Below, piece after piece: positions 9,635-21,887 of a stretch of DNA of 64,000 bases (position 1 is the first letter of the stretch; every line of letters starts with the position of its first letter). Source of the DNA: Calycina herbarum (taxonomy: Eukaryota; Ascomycota; Leotiomycetes; Helotiales; Pezizellaceae); contig LLEY01000149.1 of the NCBI GenBank assembly GCA_001414485.1, forward strand, positions 1 through 64,000. Direction: 5' to 3'. The position numbers and the translations under genes were made by a program. The notes beneath the pieces were generated by a model. The model was not told the origin of the DNA, searched no databases, and saw nothing but the letters and a program-made list of their open reading frames with translations.

Positions 9635-11988
9635 TCAATAACCCTCTCCCACCAAAGGCGGCCACTTCCGGGTCACCTCCTCGTACAAAGGTCTAGCAAT
9701 AAGCTGGTACACATCATCAATCTCATCCGTTCCTCTCCGATGTGGGAAATGCAGGCAACTATTGATCGGATCCGAGAATAAGGGATCGTGAGCACGAATC
9801 TCTTCCCAAGTCCAGGTATTCGCAATCGCGAGGTTGAATTCGTGGTTGTGTGCTCCTGGGGAGGTGGGTCGAAGACGGACTTTGTGTTGCCATTTTTCGA
9901 TGGGGACTCCGAAGCAAAGTTCGATTAAAAGGATTCCGAGACATTCGAGAGATTTTTTGGGGCGGAAATTTGGGGGTGGTGAGGGGGAATTCGGGATTTT
10001 AGTGGTTGTAGAGATGAAGGATTGAGATATGTAAGGTTGCGAAAAATCTATTTTGTCGTCATGCTAGGAGGATGAGAGTTAGTTTATCTTGACATTCGTA
10101 ACAACTTCAACTTTTTGGATGGTGCGTTGCGAAATTTCAAACAAGGCCAGATTACGTTCCCCAAGTGCAATGCTTACTTTTGTGAAGAAGATGTCTCTTT
10201 TGCTCCAGGTGTCACTCATCCAATGAGTTTTCCGTAACTGGAGAAGCGCCGAAGCAATTATGGTAGCAACCATTGCCCGCTTCTCGGGCGAGAATTCATC
10301 AGAACTTGCCTCGAGAACATCCCTGAGTGTGGTCGTCGTTTGATTTTCTGGATTAGAAAGTGGAGTGCTAATAAGATCGTAGATGTATAAGTCCTGTTTG
10401 AGATAGCCGAGGGAATCGACGGAATTGCCTTGTTTCAGAGTGCCACAGAGGTCTGATATCAGAGCGGGTTTTGGGAGTGGTCGGGAATCTTGGATTTCCG
10501 GGATTTTCTTGCTGAGGCTGTTGATAGATGATACTGAGTCCTCGAATACGATCGTGGCATTTTTGAGGGTTTGTTCCTCATCGACCCTTTCTGATTGCAT
10601 GGACTTTATGACTTCAAAATGCCTGATTTCTTTCACTTTATCTGTCTTTTTGCGACGAAGCCTTTTGCTGAAATTTGGGTTAGCATATAATGAAGATAAC
10701 AATAGATTTGGAATACCTGAAGGATAAACTGATATCTGAAACTTGAAGCCTAAAACTGCTCCTTTGTTGCTTTTTAGGTATTAAAGGAGGTCGTTGTGGA
10801 ATAGTACTGTAACTTTTTGTAGTCGATGAAGATGGCGTAGGGGACGTCGATGGAAGGGGCGATGATTGGGCATTCTGCAGAGAAATTGGAGGCGAAACCG
10901 GTGGGTCTATCACCAACTCTGCGATATTTTCTTCTTGTTTTGAAACTTGTACACGCAGCCTTCGTTCCATTATTTTTGGAGTTTTCTATTCGTCACCAAA
11001 GAGTCAGCTTATTTTCAGTGAGAGAAAGCCGGAGACCAGAGGTTCGTTGCCTGGATTTAATCGAAGTGTAGCAGGAGCAAGGCCCAAAGCCATTCAACCA
11101 GCAAGGCAAGTTAAACTTATTGCCCAAGCAGTAGCATGAAAATACCCACCTCGGTATCTGAGTTGGACGGCACAACAAACAACATGTTGAACTCGTCCTC
11201 GCCACGATCAATCTTCCTCTCAAGTCGAAGCATTACCTTGTGAGAAGCCGCACAGCAGCAATTCCAACTACTTCGCAACACCCCATGCAAGCCGTTTGCA
11301 TTATCTCTATTCGTTTTAAAGAACGGAGCAAAAGTTGACGTTCTTTGAAAACCACGACTGCGTTGTTTGTCGCTCAGTTCGATCATTTGCTTTAAATCTC
11401 CAATTGCCTGCTTGACAGTTTCACGCCCTTGATAAGCTTTTTCCGCGAAGAGAGTCTGAATTATCCGTTTCCATTGGTAGCGCCACCAATCTGGGGTTTT
11501 ATCACTGGATTCTAACTATATAAAGATGAGCCTCGTTTTCAAATCTGAGCAAGAAACGGGAAAGACATGACTTGTCTCAGAGCACTTACTGCTTGAATAT
11601 CCAAAAGTTCTCCCAATTCAATCAAAATTTCATATATCGTCCCGATCGTATATATACACCAATCATATCGTGAATCTAGCCTCGTTTTCAATCGTTGTTT
11701 CAACACCGGACTTTTCCATCCTGTAAAGGAAGCATCTGTGGCAATATGCATGAAGGTATCCTTCGAGGTAGCAGAATTACCGGTGAGAAACGGATCAGGA
11801 CCCCCACATAACAAATCTTGTAAGATGCCTTCGAAAAATAATTGCTGGGCTTCCATGTCGCGGATAAGCGCCTCATATTTGCGACGATATTGAGCCCAAT
11901 TCGAGATGTACTTGGCCCCCTTTTTATACTGCTCGAAAGCTAATACAATCACGGGGTAAGCACCCAGAGCGAGCCCAGCGACCTCCAT
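9635..11988 (-). CDS. DUF7580-like protein (5 exons, about 650 aa)
   Basis: Proposed exons: 11988-11590, 11515-11150, 10985-10717, 10667-10178, 10063-9635; phases agree and give 650 aa. The N-terminus MEVAGLALGAYPVIVLAFEQ matches the opening of a large fungal family (DUF7580), followed by a helical region (WWRYQWKRIIQTLF). The middle holds a Ser/Pro-rich linker (SPLPSTSPTPSSSTTKS). The C-terminal part, with LRKTHWMSDTWSKRDIFF and KKSLECLGILLIELCFG, resembles a degenerate protein-kinase C-lobe with no catalytic loop in view. Such proteins are common in filamentous fungi and often lie near HET or NLR-like genes; their function is not established. The intron at 11149-10986 (GTGGGT donor) is the least certain and could hide one small exon. 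It is transcribed divergently from the C2H2/WW gene at 12434. Confidence 0.7.
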
Positions 11989-12433
11989 ATGGAGCGAGAC
12001 TGAATAAAAATGATCTTGAAGGCAGAATGAACGCGTGCTGAGAGCTGAGCTGCAAAGCGGAGTTTGGCAGCCTCTCGCGGTAGACAATAAAAGCGGCAGT
12101 AATACATCGGGTCGTTCCAGCCTACCTAGCTCGTTGTTCAAACTTTTTAGAACAATTCATGGCAGTTAACCTAAATACCTGGGACAAATTAGAGTATTGA
12201 ACCTGTGGCTTAGAACAATGAATTTCGATTGTCCCAAAGTATTTCAGAGCAATACACAACGGTCTATTTCCTGCCGCTTTTGGCGAGCCCCCTGCCATCT
12301 GCAACCTCGGGGTTTCGTAACCCAACACAAGCGCCTGACAGTTCATCGTAACTGGTATGACCACGACCAAGAAAACACAAAATATATCATTATATACGAA
12401 GGATGCTAGGACGCAAGATTAAGAGTCGTTATC
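11989..12433. promoter_or_regulatory. Divergent intergenic region between the DUF7580-like and C2H2/WW genes
   Basis: 445 bases separate the two predicted start codons, so both promoters must lie here or inside the leaders. No clear TATA box or repeated operator was seen. Short frames inside it have no support. The arrangement would allow co-regulation, which is an inference. Confidence 0.4.
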
Positions 12434-15400
12434 ATGACCACCGATGATAGTCGTGACTTCAGGTCGCCTTCTCCGCCCAGGCAAGATGACTCGATCGCCT
12501 CGCACCACCAAATTTGCCGGGCTTTATTTATGAAATGTCACAAATCCCTTCAAACTGCGGAGAATAGTGTACGGGGCGAGAAACAATCTATGCCTTTAGA
12601 GTCGCAGGTGGATCGATATTGCATTTGGTTCAAAAACATTGCCGCCCATCAAGATGCAAGGCTTCCCAGTTCCCTCGAGTATCGGATCCGTGAGGATGAA
12701 AATGCGATTAGGATTGTCAAAAAGGCGTTGATATACTTGGCCGAATCATTAGAGATGCTCTTGATGATTCTCACAGGCGAAAAGGAGAATGAAACATGGG
12801 ATTCAACATCAGAGTTAGCGGAACTCAGTTTATCCATTGATGAGGGTATCACGAGCCTCTTCGAACTCTCCATGATAATCCGGAAGAAACCCGAGAAAGA
12901 CGAGTACGTTAAGGCCGCCCTCGCTAATTCCTACGACCCAACTCCAGATATTGTCCATGTTGGAGACAAATATCCATTTGCCAGAAGCCGCGATGCATGG
13001 TTGATGGAAAGGCTGGGGACTGCTATTACACGGCGTCGACAGTATCTTCGATATCGGAAAGACCACCAAGAGAAGATGGAACAAATTCATGAAGTAAAAA
13101 AAGACGCAGATGGGAAGACAGTATGGTCTGGCGAAAAAGCCTCCACATACATCCATGGCGATATCCTCGGGAAAAGCACCCCAAAAACACCAATGTCCAG
13201 CAACCTGAGCTCCACTGGACTCGGAAAACGTCCTCAAACTGAGTATGCCGACTCTAGCAAGGGCAAAGACGGGGCTTTGGATCTTTTGAGAACACCTTTA
13301 CTACCAAAAGATGTTAAAGGAGTACGAGTTAAATATGGAGAATATTTCGAATGTCCCTACTGTTGGCGACCTCAAAATGTCCGGGACAAGAACGAATGGA
13401 AGTAGGTCATCAACCGTTTCCATGTTGGGGCATCGCTAAGAATCAATAGGAAACACGTATTTAGTGATCTAAGACCCTATGTTTGCACCTTCGAGGGTTG
13501 TGGCTTGAACAGTAGGTGTTCTCCGAGTTTCATTTTCTCTTTTTGGGGCTGGGCCTCTCTTTTCTCCAAGACACTCTTCTTTCTACCCTTGCATTTTTCT
13601 TACTTTGAATACTAGTGTTTGATTCTCAAAACCAGTGGTTCGGTCATGAACTACGATTCCACAGGGAACTTTGGTTGTGTAAATTTTGCAAAGATCACCC
13701 TCCCAAGTCACGACCAGATCTTGAAACTCATTTCGGGAATATGCACAAAGATTCATTCCCTGGGACTGAAATGGAGCCTCTACTTGATTCTTGCGCCATC
13801 AATCGAATAGATGCAACTTGTTGTCCACTTTGTACAACATATGGAAGCCGGTTGCAGACTATCAATCAGTCAACGAAATGTGATGTCAGTCTTAAACAAT
13901 TCCAGGAGCACCTCGGTCGACACATGGAACAACTAGCTTTAGCCGCCTTGCCAGCAGAAGACCCAGACGAAAGAGAAACGAATGAAGATGACACGACAAG
14001 TGATGAAATGGGTATTGATGGCAGTGTTGAGAGTGATATGGCACGTTACTGGATTCCACAAACTACTCCAGAGGGAAAATTATTCTACTACAATACAATG
14101 ACGGGCGAGAGTAGTACGGAGCCGCCTCCAGACAAATCTTTCGATCATTCATCTATACCGCCAGCTTTCCACGATCGCGCCGCATCACTTGATTATAATC
14201 ACGAAGAAAAGAAGACAAGGTTATCTCCGGGAATTCCTGAACATATGAAACCAGCTCTTGAGCAGCAGCAGGACTACACTTATTACAATGAGCGATTGAA
14301 AGCCGACGCACTTGGAACAGATCTACCAACCTCGAAGGTTGCGACATCCTCAAAGCCAGTTGAAAAGATACCGAGATCTGGGTTTATAAGATCGCTCTTT
14401 GGTTTATCTAATCATGTGAATAAGGAAGAGGTAGTTGTTGCGAGACCTCGCAACCGTCAGCAAAGAAGACGAAGGGACACCCTCGAAGTACCCGCACCCT
14501 ACCAATCCCCAATTCGGTCATCGACCCAGACACCGGGTTTTGACAACAATAGGACTGAGTCAGTCACAACGACAAGTTCTATCACTATCAACACACCCGG
14601 GGGGATAACGCAGAAACGTGAAACCCGTGAAAGAAATAACTTTGAGCAAGATTTTACACACCAAGAATCAATTTCTCCACCACATTCATTGGTGGTGGAC
14701 GATTCACAAAATCCTGGCATTGCTCGACGATTATCACGAAAGGTGGTGCCGGGCTTACCTCGTCCAAGCACATTCAAGAGACAACAGTCAGAGCTGCGGG
14801 ATAGGTTGGAGCCCGTCATACCCAACCCTGAGGAACGTCGTACGGTGTCAGTGGATCGGAGACGAAAGATATCCGGGGACGTAATCGCAAGGGAGGAAGC
14901 ACCATCAGTCATACCTCTCGATCCAAAATGGGACAGCCATGATGAATATGCTGGACAAAACATGCAGGCCACTCGACAAAAAGTAGTTCCAGCAGAAGCG
15001 GATGACTTCCTTCCTAATATCAGAGGCCCGAGAGAGATAATGCGGGAACGTGCAACCCGATACAGAGATGTGAAGATCGATCAAGAGTCTATGGAGGTAG
15101 ACCGTGAGCTTCGAAGGATCGTCCAACAACGTAAAAACTTGGAGCAGTCGTCTCCTCGAAATCTTCCATCTTCTAAACTTTCGACAACCAATTTCTTTAA
15201 GGAAGGGATAGATAGGAAGGAGGTTTCTCTTCGAGAAAGACTGAGAGAACTCGACGAAAGACGACTCGCGCCTGTCTCGGATGCCGATTTTATATCGCGT
15301 AAGAATCGCGAGGTTGAAGGTACGATTTTGGAGGATTCTATGAATAAAATACCCCGCAAATCTGCAGCTAGCAAGTTTTCGGGGAAGACTTGGAGTAGCC

Positions 15401-15870
15401 GTGATCCAAGTGCAGCAGCAATGGACCCAGAAGAACTTCATCCCAAGTCTACGCCGGTTTATGGTTATGGGGGGGATAATGGAGAGGGGCATCGGAACCA
15501 AGAACCTCGAGAAAGCTACAACAAAAGCCCGGAGATCGAAACCGAGAGGCCTTCCCGTCAAAAGCGTCCGAGACAGAACGATCGCCAAATATCGGAAGAA
15601 GAATTGAATTTTGAAGAAGAAACCTCGCCCATCCGCCAGGGACCAGAAAGAGGTCTTGAAGATTATTCTCAAGGACCCCAGAGAGTGGATCCCGGGAAGG
15701 TGACAAGCCCAGATGGGTCCCTTTCCAGATCATCGTCAGAGCTGCGGGATCTCGAAGACAGGAACTCGCCTATCAGGAATGCGACTTCCAACCCATTCGC
15801 ACCACTATCACCATCGCTCCGGCGTCAGTACTCGGATGTGAGTGTCTCATCCGGTTATCGGGGTTGGTAA
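12434..15870 (+). CDS. Large C2H2-type protein with N-terminal helical domain and WW-like motif (3 exons, about 1094 aa)
   Basis: Exons 12434-13401, 13450-13511 and 13616-15870 join in frame (phases 2 and 1). The first part has the helical module seen in many fungal C2H2/NLR-associated proteins, with RYCIWFKNIAAHQ and LPSSLEYRIREDENAI. A row of Cys/His motifs follows across the splice sites: FECPYCWRPQNV, PYVCTFEGCGLN, then the exon-3 start with QWFGHELRFHRELWLCKFC and later CCPLCTTYG. About 120 residues further RYWIPQTTPEGKLFYYNTMT resembles a WW domain with one Trp, the YY pair and the Asn, but the second Trp is replaced (ESSTEPPP). The last 500 residues are Arg/Glu/Ser-rich and probably disordered. 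Likely nuclear or signalling; no function is assigned. The introns are supported because they reunite split motifs. Divergent from the DUF7580-like gene. Confidence 0.8.
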
Positions 15871-16929
15871 ACATCTAGTGACCATATCCCATAGAAGTCT
15901 GATTTGTCAGGTTCACTCGGAAAAAGTGGGAAAGTGCGACTCGGGGTAAGACTCTCCAGAGATGAAGCAAGAGCTACAAAGGATAGTGTAGGAACCTAAA
16001 AACCTTTCACAGAATTCCACGAAAGATATTCATAATAGGGAATTCTCTCTTCAAACAACATGAAAGAACTTTAGGAGAGCCGAGTCGGGCCTCTGGGATG
16101 CTAAACCTTTGATCCGGGTTCAAAGAGGTTCGAAAGGCCATTTCCAGAGGTTTTTATGAATACAACCACCCGGGCAGTAAATAAGAACCCAGAGCAAACG
16201 CACACAAGACCTCTTAAGAATGAGAAGGTTATACACCATCATACATCTTCCGACTTTGATCGTTACTGTTACCTCGCCTACTTCCTTTTAGAAAAAAAGC
16301 AGCATAAATTGCAGGATAGTTAGAGGCCGTTCCGAAAACTTTAGTGTAAAGGAATAATTTGATAATTAGCCTGAAATTTAGGTATCAGTTTCGATACTTT
16401 TAACATTAATATAAAATTTATATCATACATACTTCTATTGTATTGTTGATTGTTTCTCAGTTTTTACAAGTTGCTGGTTTTGCGAAAGTGGTCCAAGTAG
16501 CTCCACGTAGGGTCGGGGCAGATTTTGAAGCCAAGGCTGGACAAGAAAAACATGTACTATAGATCCCGATATGGATTGTGCTAAAAATTGACAACCAGAG
16601 CTATTTCTGCAGGTATCCTAGACTTTTGGTCAACAGAGTAAATGCGATCGGGAAGTTATTATGTCGTGCCGCACGTTTTGGATGAGGGGTTTCACTGCCA
16701 CTTTCATGCTCCAAGAAGGCCACAGGCTTGGTGGGCCTCAATTTTGTTCGATCCTTGTCGAAAATCTGCCTTGTGGGCCTCACATAGAAATAGGGCTACA
16801 TAGTTCGAGTCAAATGCGCTCAGAATTCCCAGATACCTTTTCTCCGATAACGAAAAAGCCGGCGAGGAGCCGGCCAGAGTCTGAACCATTCTCTCATACG
16901 GCCAAGAATATTATCAAGTCTCTCACAAT
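15871..16929. other. Intergenic region with a degraded copy of upstream coding sequence
   Basis: No gene is supported here. Around 15957-16110 the sequence weakly follows the coding bases at about 15090-15290 of the gene just upstream: gagctacaaaggat matches gagcttcgaaggat, cctaaaaacct matches cgtaaaaactt, and gaattctctcttc matches gaggtttctcttc, in the same order and spacing. It has stops in the homologous frame. It may be an eroded partial tandem duplication; by eye identity is only moderate. Confidence 0.35.
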
Positions 16930-17615
16930 TTGCCGCATCAATGTGTAAATCCAAAAGATCTGTGGGTTTCTAGACCAACAGAACACTATACCCACCTCAT
17001 CACTACTGCTTCACACCCAGTGACTTCTATCACTCCCTCGCGGGATGGCACGCCGTGTTATGGGGACATCGACTTAGAGGGTGTCGATGTTTCCTTGGAA
17101 TCACCTGTTCCAGACGATTCTGCTCCCTCTCATTTCACTCCCTCAAATACATCTTGGTCCTCCGCAATTTCCCCGGACTCACCAGAATGTGTATCGCGAG
17201 CGGAAAAACCCAGCCCTTTAATTTATTGCGAGTTCCACGACTGCGGAAGAACATTTGATCACCAGCATCAATACAAGTAAGAAATACCCCGTAGCCCCCT
17301 CCTTTTCCCGTCGTCTCATCTCAATCACGACTCACTAACACAACACTCAGCCGTCATAAAAAATCCCATCTCCATCCAGAACGCTGCTCGTTATGTGGTC
17401 GTGGATTTGAAACTCCAAAGGATCTTCGAAGACATCATAACTCTATTCATGACTCTTCGAAGAGGTACTTCTGTGCGGTTTCGGGGTGCAAGTATTCAAA
17501 AAGTGGGAGCAAAAATGGATTTCCCAGAAAGGATAACTGGAGAAGACATATGAGGAATAAACATGGGAAATGTGATGAGAAGACGGGGAACTTGGAGGAA
17601 GTGTCTATCGATTGA
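16930..17615 (+). CDS. C2H2 zinc-finger protein (2 exons, about 203 aa)
   Basis: Exon 1 is 16930-17276 and exon 2 is 17351-17615; the intron starts gtaaga and ends acactcag, and joining gives 203 aa. The N-terminal half is Ser/Pro/Asp-rich. Three finger-like units follow: CEFHDCGRTFDHQHQYNRH (spans the splice), CSLCGRGFETPKDLRRHH, and a longer third unit with CAVSGCKYS and, after it, RRHMRNKH. Fingers of this kind in ascomycetes usually bind DNA, so a nuclear regulator is likely; the target is unknown. The intron is supported because it reunites the first finger. An additional upstream exon cannot be excluded. Confidence 0.75.
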
Positions 17616-20600
17616 AGTGTTTCCAAGCCCACTTAACGTTCAGGTTTGAATATTTACGTTGCCGTTAAGGCCATCTGGGGCTTTTTGTATTTTATTTTGG
17701 TGGGAATCAGGCGTATGGGTTCTCTTTTCTCCCCTAAGTGTCTTGATGGGGAGGTGTTTTTCTGAGTTTCTTCTAGGGTGCGCCTGGGTCTTTCTATATT
17801 ATTCTCTACTTTTTCACAAGCTACATCATCTTTGAGTCACACATCCGTGCTGTCATCTTTTACATACAATCAATGGAAGGCAGACGCTATTCAAGTTGCA
17901 TGATGTTTAGTAAAATTCCCTTCGTTCGCCCCGAGATCGATCGTGCGAGGGTGTCGAGGATAATCGTTTCAAGAACGGTTGGAACGATGAAAGCACTCTG
18001 TTTCGTGGTTCTTCAGACCCTTCTCGCGGAGGGCATTGAAACTAGTAGTAAATACATAACCCGCTATTAGAACTTTCCAAGTTTCCAGTACAGTTAAACA
18101 ATTTTAGAATTTGACTGATCCAAAACACCTATATCGATAGGTTGGAGTTATCACAAGTGTTTAGGATAGTTTACATGAATTGCCCTAGATATTTGGAACA
18201 ACGGAGAGCTGGGTAGGCTGGTACGACCCCGAAGTATTTAATGCTACTTTTAATATCCATCGCGAGCCCTTCCACATCAATAACTGAGAGTGCCTGAGAG
18301 TATTTGAAGTAATAATATAGATAGATGCCGTTGCCTACGTGGAAAAATTGGTCTCACGTGAAGTGCTCTGCCTTGGACTCGACCCACCACCAACTTTTCA
18401 GCTCACATCATTTCCCGGGCACATCCTTGTCATCATTCGTATCCAAGTCGAAACTTAGCCTGTGGTTGGGGCGGCCTGGTTATCAGATGAAATACAATCA
18501 CGTTTCTTGTGTTGTGAATTTCAAGGTTCTATGAACCTATCTCTTTCTGACAGTTGTCAAACTTCTCACAAGTCCACACACATCATGTCATTTTTCCATT
18601 GCTATCTATATCCACTACTGGGGTAATTGAGTCATTCTAATTTGGCCTTGAATTTCATGCATCTTTATCCTTCGGTATAAAATATTTTGATGTTCCCTGG
18701 CTGGATTTTAACGAGAAGCACATCTCAGCCTGCAGAATTCATCACAATTATATCAATTTCCCGCAAATCTACGAAGTAAGAACCATCTTTCCCAACTTCC
18801 CGTGGATGAATCCATTCCCAAACTTCAGACCCATAATCACAGAGACATTACCCAATATTGACTTTTTTTCATCATGCAGCTGCCTAAAGAGGAGGAAGAT
18901 CACGTGTTGGAAGATATTGGTCCGTGCAATTTTGAAGTTCTTGTTCTGCTGGCCTCACCGATCTCGATGCCACCTGCCCTTCCGGCAAGACGCAGAAAAA
19001 ATGTCGCAGTTGCAGTATCACTCACACACCGTTGCACCATACAACTATATCACCACCTTCGGAAACGGCACATGCTTTGATTCAGCCAAATGAAGCCTCG
19101 ATTGGCCTACTTGACCGACCATGATTGGAGGGGCGGTGCCCTCAACTGCGGAGCGCGCTGGCGCTGTAAGGTGGGATGAAGCTGCACGAGGCCAGGCGCG
19201 TTAAAGTTCAGCAAACCGATGAGCATTCTCCCGGCGGTGGTGCTACCTCGACGTGGCCTCGTTTTCCTGCCTTCTTCCCCCTTCTTTTGAAGTTATTATA
19301 TCCTTCTGGAATGCCCAACGAAGGCGTGAGGTTCTCGGTGAAAGGCGCTCGGTCAACGAGGGGTTGGGGGCCAGTTTCCAACCATTTTTCCATTTTCGTC
19401 AAGTTCCATTCCACTTACGCAACACTAGTGCTGACACTGGGGTCCAGATCATCATCACACCGGTATCGTCGGCTGGGGAAAAAGCAGTAATGCAGTAGTC
19501 ATGCAGTCAGCTTCCTTTGCATCATGGATCATTATGCATGGCCATTAGCATGCATGTTGGTGGCGGGGCAGCACTGGAAGCACACTTATTGACGCTGCCG
19601 CTGGGATTACGAAATTCGCAACCAACAACACCAACTTGGGCTCGAGATGAGCAGCATGATGAGTTTCAAAATGCTCGAGAGGCATCCTCCGATTCGACCA
19701 CAAGTCGGCTCGCCATCCTCAATCCATCACCTCTCAATGTTTGCTTCTGCCTGAAGTCCACCCACCACCCATCGCTAGCTGCGGCCCGTGGCTCATACAA
19801 AGTCCACACCATCACTGCGCCATTTGGCTAGCATTATCATGTTGTCAGGCGGATCATCGTACAAGGCCAGGAGGACTACTTTTCCATCCTCGAATCAAAA
19901 TCGTCGTGGCGACTGCATTACTCTGGATACGGCGTTTGGTACTCGCCCAGTGGATTCCGCCCTCGCTCGGTCTTGTCGGTACCCATGTCCCTCACTCGGG
20001 TTGCATAATATCCAGGAGGGCGACCTGAGCGATTCCTTAAAAGAGGGCATATCCGGACATTTCACTTTTTGCTCGCCCTCCGCATTTGCTTGCTGCTGCG
20101 CAGATACTACTTTCTCACTATCTTATACCATTTTTACAAGCCGAAAACCTCCAGATGTGTGTGATAGATTTCACTTTAAATTCTGCACCCACATGTAGCC
20201 AATCACAGCTTCGTATGGGGCCCAGAGGACTCGAAAGGGGAGTGGACCCACTTTTGTGAGCATACCACGACACTTGGTTGGCCGATCCTGGTCTTCCACC
20301 CTTCGAACAGAGGCCCCCGAACAACTCTCACCGAAAGCTCAGGACTGAACACTCTACACCAAGCCGCGGCAGCGTTCAACGGCCAACCAGCATGAGGGCA
20401 ACTCGCTGGACACTCTGAACGCACGCATTTAGGGCGGAACACGATGGACACGAACAACCTGGAGCACGTCGAGTACCTCACCCTCGCCCTATTCTACTGC
20501 CAATTGTGCTGCATCAGCACTCGGGAGAGAGGCCCATTGTTCAATGGGAAGTCCTGGACTCAGTCAGTCCGACTACCGGAGAAGCCTTTGGGTTGGTCTC

Positions 20601-21200
20601 ATACCTCAAGGTACCTATGTACTTTGGTACGTAGGTACTTGCTCTGTAGCTATATCTGGTATCAGACACGTGATATAATGCTTGCATGGCTCTCCATCTA
20701 TGCTTCATCTATCACAGATCTAATCAGAGATACGAGCGACAGATGTTCGTGATGACCATGGTCAAGCTTCAGGTAGTCCCTTCCTTCTGAAGGTAGGTTG
20801 TCGATGATGGCTCTTTTCTTGCGTGGGGTTTGCGCGTCCTGCGATTTTGTTGGAGTCCTGTATTCCTGTACGGTAGGTTATACGGTAAGTCGGAGCACCA
20901 GATTTTCCACTCCGCCCTTCCCTCGCCCTCACTCTTCACCTCTCGCTTCGGATCCGCGTGGAAGCTTTCCCCTCCTCGCCCGTCTTCTGAACAATTCCCT
21001 TCTTTTCTCCTTCCTTTCTTCCCTCGCTGCTCTCGACACCAACGTCACTTCGCAAACAATACCATTGTTTCTTAAAACAGGACTTTGTTCGCCGCCATCC
21101 TATACTAAAGGTAGGTCTTCAAGATCATTCTACCGCATCGCAACAACTTTGTGCTGACCTTGCTGCCTAGGCCACCGCCAACAGTCATCGTCTTCCCAGA
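17616..21200. other. Long gene-poor interval
   Basis: About 3.6 kb with many overlapping short frames on the plus strand (for example around 18325, 19176 and 19788) but none with a convincing start, splice pattern or protein motif. Part of 20.8-21.2 kb is probably the CT-rich leader of the gene at 21201. I see no RNA gene or transposon terminus here. Confidence 0.4.
20609..20640. repeat. Imperfect palindrome rich in GTACCTA/TAGGTAC
   Basis: AAGGTACCTATGTAC and GTACGTAGGTACTT form an inverted repeat around a four-base centre. GGTACCTAGGT-like words are frequent in ascomycete intergenic DNA, so function is uncertain. Confidence 0.45.
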
Positions 21201-21887
21201 ATGACTTTTCAACACCAGCCAGACCGCCGATTTGCCTCCATCGCGACAACCGACATGCCTTTGCACGATTCCAAATCTTACCAAAATCCGACCGGGTCAT
21301 ATGCTCATGGCAAGCCCGAGTCATATGCCACCGATACTGCCGGCGACGACTTTCAAGATAGTGGCTGTTTCACACAACAGAGCAGTGTCTCTGCTTCTCC
21401 CTTCAGGCCTTACGATGATTTCGTGCTCTATGACCCTGACCGGGAATTTTTTGATGATGAGGCTTCTCTTCGCGCGAATAATGGGTCTATTTATAACGGC
21501 ACCCGTGATTCCTCGACTGCTTATATTCCCAAATACACGTCTTATGATACCTCCCGGAGCAACGAAGGCGGCTGCAACTCCACGCCAATGAGCAAAGGCA
21601 GCCGCGCAAGCTCACAAAGCTATGTCTATCAACCAACTCAACCCGACCGCCCATCTTTGTTTGGGGAATATGAGCTTGTGCCTACTCAAGGTCCTTCTCC
21701 TCTCTCCCAGTGGGTTGTTTCCCCATCCCGGCATGAAGAAATCGGTGTTCGTTGTGGAACATTACCCCGCTCCCAGGACGATGAGGAATCGATACGGCTT
21801 ACCCCCGAGCCCACCTCACCACCACCATCCTCTAAACCCCGAAAGTCGAGATCAGGCAGCAGCAAGTCACAACGGCGTAAGCACTGA
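21201..21887 (+). CDS. Hypothetical Ser/Pro-rich protein (228 aa)
   Basis: Single exon with an ATG at the end of a long pyrimidine-rich leader (cttcccagaATGAC). The protein is polar and low in hydrophobic residues, rich in Ser, Asp, Tyr and Pro, with a proline run (TPEPTSPPPSS) and a strongly basic C-terminus (KPRKSRSGSSKSQRRKH) that looks like a nuclear localisation signal. No catalytic motif, signal peptide or membrane segment. Two shorter plus-strand frames overlap it but have simple composition. It is probably an intrinsically disordered, possibly nuclear protein. No family recognised. Confidence 0.55.
   Translation: MTFQHQPDRRFASIATTDMPLHDSKSYQNPTGSYAHGKPESYATDTAGDDFQDSGCFTQQSSVSASPFRPYDDFVLYDPDREFFDDEASLRANNGSIYNGTRDSSTAYIPKYTSYDTSRSNEGGCNSTPMSKGSRASSQSYVYQPTQPDRPSLFGEYELVPTQGPSPLSQWVVSPSRHEEIGVRCGTLPRSQDDEESIRLTPEPTSPPPSSKPRKSRSGSSKSQRRKH

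Noticed and set aside
19788..20198. 136-codon plus-strand frame and neighbours in the gene-poor interval
   Set aside because: Several frames overlap with no codon, motif or splice evidence for any of them.
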